NCBI GenBank assembly: GCA_036271855.1
Contig: DATAZV010000465.1
Coordinates: forward strand, 1 to 24,160
Direction of reading: 5' to 3'
Source of the DNA: JAQGMJ01 sp036271855
GTDB taxonomy: Bacteria > Pseudomonadota > Gammaproteobacteria > Burkholderiales > JAEUOS01
DNA: 24,160 bases
Shown here: one piece after another, positions 7,866 to 12,854 of the stretch
How positions within the stretch are numbered: position 1 is the first letter of the stretch
Layout of the letters: each line of letters starts with the position of its first letter
The notes under the pieces: generated by a model
Told to the model about the DNA's origin: nothing
Databases searched by the model: none
What the model saw: only the letters and a program-made list of their open reading frames with translations
Made by a program: the position numbers and the translations under genes

Positions 7866-7896
7866 TGCACCATTCGCGGGCAACCGGAATGGTGCA
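7866..7896. promoter_or_regulatory. NtrC-like dyad between nadE and glnB
   Basis: Perfect inverted repeat TGCACCATTC (7866-7875) / GAATGGTGCA (7887-7896) with an 11-nt spacer. The outer TGCACCA and TGGTGCA equal the two half-sites of the enterobacterial NtrC consensus, but they are 17 nt apart instead of about 3. Each can be read as the strong half of its own 17-bp site with a weak inner half, the two site centres lying 14 nt apart. It lies 54 nt upstream of the glnB -10 box. No T tract follows, so it is not an intrinsic terminator. Confidence 0.5.
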
Positions 7897-7946
7897 TGAA
7901 CTTTCGGCACTTTCCGGTGTTCATACGTGTGTAGCATGGGCGAAGT

Positions 7947-7955
7947 TGTTATACT
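7947..7955 (+). promoter_or_regulatory. Candidate extended -10 promoter of glnB
   Basis: TGTTATACT fits the extended -10 pattern TGnTATAAT with one mismatch. The predicted start near 7962 gives a leader of about 30 nt before the ATG. The -35 region is poor. No sigma-54 GG-N10-GC element occurs anywhere between 7897 and 7991. Confidence 0.5.
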
Positions 7956-7991
7956 CAAACCCAGATATCACGGTCACCAGGAGACAGCAAC

Positions 7992-8330
7992 ATGAAAAAA
8001 ATCGAAGCCGTCATCAAGCCTTTCAAGCTCGACGAAGTGCGTGAAGCCCTGTCTGAAGTCGGCGTTACCGGCCTGACCGTCACCGAGGTCAAGGGTTTCG
8101 GGCGCCAGAAGGGCCATACCGAGCTGTACCGCGGCGCTGAATACGTGGTCGACTTCCTGCCGAAAGTGAAGGTCGAAGTGGTGATCGCCGACAAGGACGT
8201 GCAGCACTGCATCGACGCCATCATCAAGGCGGCCCGCACCGGCAAGATCGGCGACGGCAAGATTTTCGTCAACAGCGTCGAGCAGGTGGTGCGCATCCGC
8301 ACCGGCGAGACCAACGAATCGGCGATCTAA
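7992..8330 (+). CDS. glnB: Nitrogen regulatory protein PII
   Basis: 112-residue PII signal protein of standard length. The start MKKIEAVIKPFKLDEVREAL, the T-loop tyrosine Tyr51 in YRGAEYVVDFLPKVKVE (uridylylation site), the B-loop TGKIGDGKIFV and the C-terminal VVRIRTGE are all present. PII is a cytoplasmic trimer that binds ATP/ADP and 2-oxoglutarate and controls glutamine synthetase adenylylation, NtrB/NtrC signalling and, in some bacteria, AmtB and NAD synthetase. AGGAGA at 7979-7984 is an excellent Shine-Dalgarno 7 nt before the ATG. No amtB follows, so this is the GlnB-type context rather than glnK-amtB. It has its own predicted promoter, with the NtrC-like dyad at 7866-7896 upstream. 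A stable hairpin follows the stop. Confidence 0.96.
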   Translation: MKKIEAVIKPFKLDEVREALSEVGVTGLTVTEVKGFGRQKGHTELYRGAEYVVDFLPKVKVEVVIADKDVQHCIDAIIKAARTGKIGDGKIFVNSVEQVVRIRTGETNESAI

Positions 8331-8350
8331 AGCCGGTTTCTGGAAACATC

Positions 8351-8380
8351 CGCAGAAGGCGGCCAGCCCGCCTTCTTGCG
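8351..8380. terminator. Hairpin between the convergent glnB and DsbA-fold genes
   Basis: Nine-bp stem AGAAGGCGG (8354-8362) / CCGCCTTCT (8368-8376), extendable by three further pairs across a one-base bulge, in the 58-nt gap between two convergent stops. Neither strand has a T tract of more than two bases after it, so it may be a Rho-assisted or 3'-end-stabilising structure rather than a canonical terminator. Confidence 0.5.
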
Positions 8381-8388
8381 CAAGCAGC

Positions 8389-9027
8389 CTAGCCTGCCTC
8401 CTTGCGAACAGCGGCGGCCGGCAGGCTGCTGACCCGCGCCAGTTCCCCGGCGCCAAACAGGCCTGGATTCGCCGCGAAAGCGTTCATCAGCGCGATCGAG
8501 TCGCTGCCCCAAAAGAGTTCACCGCCAAAATCGAAGGTCGGCACGCCATAGATACCGCGCGCCACCGCGCGCTCGGTATTGGCGATCAGTTGCTGTTTCA
8601 CCTCCGACCGCGCGATCAGCGCCTGCGGGTCCGCCACCCCCAGGCGCGTCGCCAGCGCCGCGAAGTTCCCGGGCGCATTCACGCCCAGTCCATCGCGCCA
8701 GATGCAGTCGAACACCGCGTGCACGTTCGCCGGGTTCACCCCGGCCCCGCACAGGAGCCGCAGCGCATGCAGGGGATTGAAGGGATGCGCCGGCGGAAAG
8801 CGGAACGGGATGCCGGCTTCCTGCGCCATGAACACGCAGGCGCGGTAGGTTTGCACCCGCTTGGCGGGGATCTCCGCCGGCCCCTTTTGCCCGTGCACCT
8901 TGAGCAGTCCGGCGAACAGCACCGGCACGTACTCGATATCCAGGTCCCCCGGCAGGCGGTCGAACTGCTTCAGGTGCAGATAGGAAAACGGCGAAATGAC
9001 GTCGAAGTACCAGACGGCGCGGCGCAT
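8389..9027 (-). CDS. DsbA-fold 2-hydroxychromene-2-carboxylate isomerase family protein
   Basis: 212-residue thioredoxin-fold protein of the HCCA isomerase/kappa-GST-like family. The N-terminal WYFDVISPFSYLHL carries Ser12 where DsbA has its redox Cys, which is the hallmark of glutathione-dependent HCCA isomerases such as NahD. The C-terminal ARGIYGVPTFDFGGELFWGSDSI is the matching cis-Pro and FWG(S/N)D segment. HCCA isomerase acts in naphthalene breakdown, but no other aromatic-degradation genes adjoin it, so the real substrate is unknown. I chose the ATG at 9027; an in-frame TTG at 9051 would add eight residues ahead of the conserved first strand. It converges with glnB, and the terminator pair at 9080-9141 isolates it from the 42-residue gene upstream. 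Confidence 0.85.
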   Translation of the reverse strand: MRRAVWYFDVISPFSYLHLKQFDRLPGDLDIEYVPVLFAGLLKVHGQKGPAEIPAKRVQTYRACVFMAQEAGIPFRFPPAHPFNPLHALRLLCGAGVNPANVHAVFDCIWRDGLGVNAPGNFAALATRLGVADPQALIARSEVKQQLIANTERAVARGIYGVPTFDFGGELFWGSDSIALMNAFAANPGLFGAGELARVSSLPAAAVRKEAG

Positions 9028-9079
9028 GGCGGATGTTCCGGAAAAGGACAAAAGCCGATTATGCCCGCGCCGCCGTCCA

Positions 9080-9138
9080 AATAAAAAAGCCGCAGCGAGT
9101 GCGGCTTACCAATAAAAAAGCCGCAGCGAGTGCGGCTT
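9080..9138. repeat. Tandem 28-bp repeat, each copy a terminator hairpin
   Basis: Two identical 28-nt copies (9080-9107 and 9111-9138), period 31, each beginning AATAAAAAAGCCGCA and ending TGCGGCTT. Both encode the same GCCGCA-GCGAG-TGCGGC hairpin; only ACC separates them. Exact identity implies a recent tandem duplication or gene conversion. Confidence 0.95.
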
Positions 9139-9141
9139 TTT
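9080..9141 (-). terminator. Double intrinsic terminator after the 42-residue gene
   Basis: On the minus strand both copies read GCCGCACTCGCTGCGGC followed by six T residues, then ATT. The copy nearest the gene (9111-9141) is also flanked by A residues that lengthen its stem to about 11 bp, and its plus-strand reading ends in five T residues, so it may work both ways. They lie 17 nt past the small gene's stop and insulate the downstream DsbA-fold gene. Confidence 0.9.
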
Positions 9142-9157
9142 GTGGCAGCTCAAGGCG

Positions 9158-9286
9158 TCAGACGCGCTTGACCTTCTCCAGCATCTTGAAAATCGCCTTC
9201 GGCGCGCCGACGAACATGCGCTTGAAGGTTTTCGGCAGGCAGCGGCGCTCGAGGGTGTTGCGGCGTACGCGTTTACGTTCGGCCAT
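9158..9286 (-). CDS. Small basic protein of 42 residues, function unknown
   Basis: Small ORF beginning MAERKRVRRNTLERR and ending KMLEKVKRV. It carries 15 Lys/Arg against 3 Glu, one Cys, and a likely amphipathic helix at about residues 28-41. I do not recognise a family. Several lines say it is a real gene: GGGAGA at 9293-9298 is a strong Shine-Dalgarno 6 nt before the ATG; codon third positions are mostly G or C as in the neighbours; a perfect TATAAT lies at 9339-9344; and a duplicated intrinsic terminator begins 17 nt after the stop. Size and charge suggest binding to nucleic acid, the ribosome or membranes, but that is only inference. It is a monocistronic unit with a palindrome in its predicted 5' leader. 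Confidence 0.75.
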   Translation of the reverse strand: MAERKRVRRNTLERRCLPKTFKRMFVGAPKAIFKMLEKVKRV

Positions 9287-9315
9287 GGTGGATCTCCCAA
9301 AAAACTAGAATTCGG

Positions 9316-9329
9316 ACCGAAATTTCGGT
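9316..9329. promoter_or_regulatory. 14-bp perfect palindrome in the leader of the small gene
   Basis: ACCGAAATTTCGGT is a perfect palindrome. It overlaps a second one, TTCGGACCGAA (9311-9321), so three alternating TTCGG/CCGAA half-sites occur within 18 nt. It starts about 3 nt downstream of the predicted transcription start of the 42-residue gene, a position where a bound repressor would block transcription. Confidence 0.55.
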
Positions 9330-9338
9330 AAGCCGATG

Positions 9339-9344
9339 ATTATA
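9339..9344 (-). promoter_or_regulatory. Perfect -10 box (TATAAT) for the 42-residue gene
   Basis: The minus strand reads CCTGTATAATC. The predicted start near 9332 gives a 46-nt leader. The best hexamer at 16-18 nt upstream matches TTGACA at only two or three positions, so promoter strength or activator dependence is uncertain. Confidence 0.55.
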
Positions 9345-9568
9345 CAGGAAAACGCTTAACAATTTACGAATACCGGACTGGAACTGATCAACCTCTCTCT
9401 AAAATCGGGGGTTGTTAAGGGGGGCAGCCCACTTAATTCGTACTTCCTACACATTTTGTATGTTCCGGGGCGGCCAATCGCGGTTCGCTTACGTCCGCTA
9501 TTACGCGCCCGCGCCGCCGGCTGCCTCTAGAATCCGCCCACGCAAAAACTTCGTCGCCGGGAAACCGC
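9345..9568. other. Intergenic region with no confident gene
   Basis: Between the small-gene promoter and the amidohydrolase. It holds weak plus-strand -10-like hexamers (TAAAAT at 9400-9405; TAGAAT at 9528-9533) without acceptable -35 boxes. An 8-bp inverted repeat CTTAACAA (9355-9362) / TTGTTAAG (9412-9419) spans about 50 nt. No coding frame here looks real. Confidence 0.5.
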
Positions 9569-10450
9569 ATGTCCAACGCACCAAGCACCCGCTGCCCCCA
9601 GCCCTTTGTCGCCAAGCCGCCTTCCTTCGTCCCGCCCAAGGGCGCAGTCGATGCGCACTGCCACATCTACGGCAAGGTCGCCGACTATCCCTACGACCCG
9701 AACACCTGGTACCTGCCGCCGCTAGTCGACGTGCCGGACTACCTGCGCCTGCTCGACGTCCTCGGCATCGAACGCGCGGTGTTCGTCCACGCCGCCGTCT
9801 ACGCCGACCATGCCGTGATCCTCGACACCATGGCCGCGCAGCCCGGGCGTTTTCGCGGTGTAGCGCAGTTGCGCGAGTCGGTGAGCGATGCCGAGCTGGC
9901 CACGCTCAACGCCGGCGGCGTGCGCGGCTTTCGCGCGAACCTGGTCTCCGGCAACGGCATGAAGCTCGACGGCGCAAAGCGCCTGGCGGACCGCGTGGCG
10001 AAGTTCGACTGGCACGCACAATTCCTGCTCGATGCCGAGGCGATGCCGGAGATGGACAAGACGCTCGCCGACTTTCCGATCCAGGTGGTGGTCGACCACA
10101 TGGGCCGGCCCGACATCGACGCCGGCACTGATGCGCCCGGTTTCCAGGCGCTGATCCGCCTGCTGAAAAGCGGCCGCGCCTGGTGCAAGCTTTCCGCGCC
10201 CTACCGCACCTCGAAAATACAGCCGGGCTTCACCGACATCGACCGCTACGCCCAGGCGCTGGTGGCCGCCGTGCCGGGCCGGCTGGTGTGGGGCAGCGAC
10301 TGGCCGCACGTCAACATGGAAGCCGGCAAGCCGATGCCGAACGACGGCGATCTGCTCGACAAGCTGGCGGTATGGGCGCCGACCGAGGCGTTGCGGCGCC
10401 AGATACTCGTCGCCAACCCCGAGAAGTTGTACGGCTTCGATCCGGTTTAA
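9569..10450 (+). CDS. TIM-barrel metal-dependent amidohydrolase (amidohydrolase 2 / LigI-like)
   Basis: 293-residue cytoplasmic hydrolase of the amidohydrolase 2 family (PF04909-type), most like the 2-pyrone-4,6-dicarboxylate lactonase (LigI) group. Visible features are the N-terminal HxH (His30 and His32 in GAVDAHCHIYG), His177 in VVVDHMGRPD and the catalytic Asp244 in LVWGSDWPHVN, in the order and spacing of LigI. LigI opens the pyrone ring in protocatechuate 4,5-cleavage; the close relatives act on varied lactones or carboxylates, so the substrate is only suggested. The ATG at 9569 follows a weak CCGGGAAA Shine-Dalgarno. A Bug-type solute receptor gene follows after 37 nt on the same strand, implying one operon that captures and hydrolyses a carboxylated compound. 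Confidence 0.86.
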   Translation: MSNAPSTRCPQPFVAKPPSFVPPKGAVDAHCHIYGKVADYPYDPNTWYLPPLVDVPDYLRLLDVLGIERAVFVHAAVYADHAVILDTMAAQPGRFRGVAQLRESVSDAELATLNAGGVRGFRANLVSGNGMKLDGAKRLADRVAKFDWHAQFLLDAEAMPEMDKTLADFPIQVVVDHMGRPDIDAGTDAPGFQALIRLLKSGRAWCKLSAPYRTSKIQPGFTDIDRYAQALVAAVPGRLVWGSDWPHVNMEAGKPMPNDGDLLDKLAVWAPTEALRRQILVANPEKLYGFDPV

Positions 10451-10487
10451 ACCGGGCCAACGAAAAACAAACAGGAGAAGACAAACC

Positions 10488-11453
10488 ATGAAAACCCATC
10501 TGACCCGCGCCCTGCTCGCCTGCGCGCTCGCCGTGCTCACCAGCCTGGCCGGCGCGCAGGACTACCCGAACCATCCTGTCCGCGTGGTCGTGCCCTTCCC
10601 GCCCGGAGGTGGCGGCGACGTGCTGATGCGCCCTTTCGGCAAAAAGCTCACCGATATTCTCGGCCAGACCATCCTGATCGACAACCGCGGCGGCGCCAAT
10701 GGCAACATCGGTGCCGAGGCCGTCGCCAAGGCGGCGCCGGACGGCTACACCCTGCTGCTGGCAAACAATTCCCTGCCGATTTCGGCCACGCTGTACGACA
10801 AGCTCAGCTTCGACCCGGTGAAAGACTTGACCACCGTCGGCCTGGTCGCCGACACGCCCAGCGCCCTGGTGGTCCACCCCTCGGTGCCGGCGCACAACGT
10901 CAACGAGCTGATCGCGCTGGCGAAAGCAAAACCCGGCACGCTCAACTTCGGCTCGGCCGGTCCGGGCAGCACGCCGCACCTGGCAATCGAATTGCTGAAA
11001 AAGCAGGCCGGGATCGACATGGTGCACGTGCCGTATAAAGGCAGCGGCCCGGCGGTGGCAGCCGTGCTGGCGGGCGACGTCCAGGTGCTGGTGTCGAACA
11101 TCGGCACGGTGCTGGCGCAAATCCGCGCTGGCAAGCTGCGCGCGATTGCCGTCACCAGCGCCACCCGCGCCGCCGTGCTGCCCGATGTGCCGACCGTGGG
11201 TGAAACGGTGAAAGGCTACGAATCGCGCACCTGGTATGCCCTATTCGCCCCGGCCGGCACGCCGCCGGCGGTGATCAACAAGCTCAGCAACGCCATCACC
11301 GAAGCCCTGAAAGTGCCGGAGGTGAATAAGCAGCTGGTCGAAATGGGCTACGAGCCCAAGGCCAATACCCCGGCGCAGATGGCAGCGCTTTACCGCGAAG
11401 ACATCGCCACCTGGGCCAAGGTGATCAAGCTATCGGGAGCGAAAGCCGAATAG
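10488..11453 (+). CDS. Bug/TctC-type tripartite tricarboxylate transporter receptor
   Basis: 321-residue periplasmic solute-binding protein. A signal peptide (residues 1-23, Lys/Arg start, Leu/Ala core, cleavage after AGA before QDYPN) is followed by the family signature YPNHPVRVVVPFPPGGGGDVLMRP, then VDNRGGANGNIGAEAVAKAAPDGYTLL-like segments, GSAGPGSTPHLA and VPYKGSGPAVAAVLAGDV. Bug proteins bind carboxylated ligands and, in TTT systems, pass them to TctAB; most Burkholderiales have many orphan copies without tctAB, as here. AGGAGA at 10473-10478 is a strong Shine-Dalgarno 9 nt before the ATG. Cotranscription with the amidohydrolase 37 nt upstream suggests the ligand is that enzyme's substrate or a relative. 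The ligand is not identifiable from sequence. Confidence 0.94.
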   Translation: MKTHLTRALLACALAVLTSLAGAQDYPNHPVRVVVPFPPGGGGDVLMRPFGKKLTDILGQTILIDNRGGANGNIGAEAVAKAAPDGYTLLLANNSLPISATLYDKLSFDPVKDLTTVGLVADTPSALVVHPSVPAHNVNELIALAKAKPGTLNFGSAGPGSTPHLAIELLKKQAGIDMVHVPYKGSGPAVAAVLAGDVQVLVSNIGTVLAQIRAGKLRAIAVTSATRAAVLPDVPTVGETVKGYESRTWYALFAPAGTPPAVINKLSNAITEALKVPEVNKQLVEMGYEPKANTPAQMAALYREDIATWAKVIKLSGAKAE

Positions 11454-11475
11454 CGGCGCATGCTAGGCTAGGAGA

Positions 11476-12159
11476 ATGCACATTCCTTCTCCGCCGGCCA
11501 CGATGCGCCGCCGCCTGCTGGCGGCGCTGGCAGCCACTTGGGCGCTCCCCATGTACGCACAAAATTCCACCGACGCCGAACTCATCATCGCCGCCGGAGG
11601 TGGCGACACGGCCGCCGTGGCCCGCCTGATCAAGGCCGGCGCCGGCCTCACCGCGCGCGACGGCCACCGCCGCACCGCGCTGATGGCCGCCACCCAGGGC
11701 AACCACGTCGAGGCGGCGCGCCTGCTGATCGATGCCGGCGCGGACGTCAACACGCAGGACGACATCGAGGACAGCCCTTTCCTGCTCGCCGGTGCCAGCG
11801 GCTACCTGGAAATCCTCAAGCTTTGCCTGGCGCATGGCGCCGACCTGAAAAGCCGCAACCGCTACGGCGGCACCGCGCTGATTCCGGCCTGCCATCACGG
11901 CCACCTGGAAACGGTGCGCGAGTTGTTGAAGACGAAGATCGACGTCAACCACGTCAACAAGCTGGGCTGGACCGCGCTGCTCGAAGCCATCATCCTCGGC
12001 GACGGCGGCGCCACCCATACAGAGATCGTGCGCGAGCTGCTGGGCCATGGCGCCCAGGTGAACCTGGCGGACCGCGACGGCGTCACACCGCTGGCGCATG
12101 CGCGCCGCCATGGCTATCGCGGGATGGTGCGCCTGCTGGAAGCGGCCGGCGGGCACTGA
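11476..12159 (+). CDS. Exported ankyrin-repeat protein
   Basis: 227-residue protein. A signal peptide (Arg-rich start RRRLLAALAATWALPMYA, cleavage near residue 28) is followed by about five ankyrin repeats from residue 32 to the end, with the repeat pattern TALMAATQGNHVEAARLLIDAGADVN, a similar ..GYLEILKLCLAHGADLK unit and so on. Ankyrin arrays bind other proteins; no enzymatic domain is present, so it is probably a periplasmic binding or inhibitor protein. The start is uncertain: AGGAG (11470-11474) lies only 1 nt before the ATG at 11476, too close for normal use, while the alternative ATG at 11503 (directly before RRRLL) lacks a Shine-Dalgarno but gives a cleaner signal peptide. It starts 22 nt after the Bug gene and could be the last gene of that operon. 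It converges with the thioesterase gene. Confidence 0.85.
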   Translation: MHIPSPPATMRRRLLAALAATWALPMYAQNSTDAELIIAAGGGDTAAVARLIKAGAGLTARDGHRRTALMAATQGNHVEAARLLIDAGADVNTQDDIEDSPFLLAGASGYLEILKLCLAHGADLKSRNRYGGTALIPACHHGHLETVRELLKTKIDVNHVNKLGWTALLEAIILGDGGATHTEIVRELLGHGAQVNLADRDGVTPLAHARRHGYRGMVRLLEAAGGH

Positions 12160-12208
12160 GCAGCCGCATTCAGCCGGGCGCTGGTTGATGTGCTTGTTTT
12201 TGTAACAG

Positions 12209-12631
12209 TCAGCGCTTGACGCTGGGCACGTGGTTCCTGATCTTGTCCTGCATGCGCACGTCGAAGCGCTCGAGGTTGATGATGACGCGCTCGTGGGTGC
12301 CGCCACCGATCGGTTCGACCTCGTCCTCCGCCCACAGCTTGAAGGTGATGACGCGGCCCTTCACCTCGATGATCTCGGCGTGGGCCGCCACATGCATGCC
12401 CACCGGCGTGGCGGCGAAATGCTGCACGTCCAGGCGCGTACCCACCGTCTGATGCCCAGCCGGCACGAAGCGCTCGGCGGCGGCCAGGGCGGCGGCCTCC
12501 AGCAGGTTCACCAGCACCGGCGTGGCCAGCACGTGCACCTGTCCGCTGCCCACGTGCGGCGCGGTGTGCTCTTCGGCGACGACGATTTCAATCTTCCCGG
12601 TCAAGCCGGGCACCAGGCCTTCTGTGTTCAT
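12209..12631 (-). CDS. FlK-type (fluoroacetyl-CoA thioesterase family) hot-dog protein
   Basis: 140-residue hot-dog-fold thioesterase whose closest recognisable relative is FlK of Streptomyces cattleya. The FlK catalytic residues Thr42, Glu50 and His76 align with Thr37 (VLATPVLV), Glu45 (NLLEAAAL) and His71 (DVQHFAATPVG), with identical spacings of 8 and 26 residues, and the C-terminal GGGTHERVIINLERF also matches. It should hydrolyse a short acyl-CoA. Homologues are widespread in bacteria with no fluoroacetate exposure, so a housekeeping acyl-CoA substrate is likelier than fluoroacetyl-CoA. AGAAGG lies about 7 nt before the ATG at 12631. It is divergent from the fumarase gene (223-nt gap) and converges with the ankyrin gene (49 nt, no terminator with a T tract seen). 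Confidence 0.88.
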   Translation of the reverse strand: MNTEGLVPGLTGKIEIVVAEEHTAPHVGSGQVHVLATPVLVNLLEAAALAAAERFVPAGHQTVGTRLDVQHFAATPVGMHVAAHAEIIEVKGRVITFKLWAEDEVEPIGGGTHERVIINLERFDVRMQDKIRNHVPSVKR

Positions 12632-12795
12632 GAATAAACCTTCTTCCCGCTTTTTGTTTGAAACGCAGTCTATGCAAACCCGCGCATCCCGCCATTGACG
12701 GACGACAATACGCTACAAACCGGTCGAGCAGAATCTGTGCCATGCACCGGGCCTGGGTTCTATCCGGCATAAGCGCAAGGCCTTGCGCAGTCGCG

Positions 12796-12801
12796 TAAAA
12801 T
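12796..12801 (+). promoter_or_regulatory. Candidate -10 box (TAAAAT) for fumarase
   Basis: TAAAAT, one mismatch to consensus, lies 53 nt before the fumarase ATG in the 223-nt gap between divergent genes, predicting a leader of about 47 nt. No good -35 is visible. The rest of the gap (12632-12795) holds no gene I can support. Confidence 0.3.
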
Positions 12802-12854
12802 CGGGCGTTTCCGCCTCCCGTCGCGTTATTTTCGCGCGCCCAACTCCAGCCATC

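Noticed and set aside
7897..7991. Sigma-54 promoter for glnB
   Set aside because: Every GG in the interval was checked for GC at the required distance and none has it; TGTTATACT fits sigma-70 better.
9080..9138. Tandem 28-bp repeats as a possible CRISPR array
   Set aside because: Only two copies with a 3-nt gap and no spacers; each copy is a terminator hairpin.
9355..9419. Inverted repeat CTTAACAA / TTGTTAAG
   Set aside because: Eight-bp arms 49 nt apart are compatible with chance, and no element or target-site duplication is associated.
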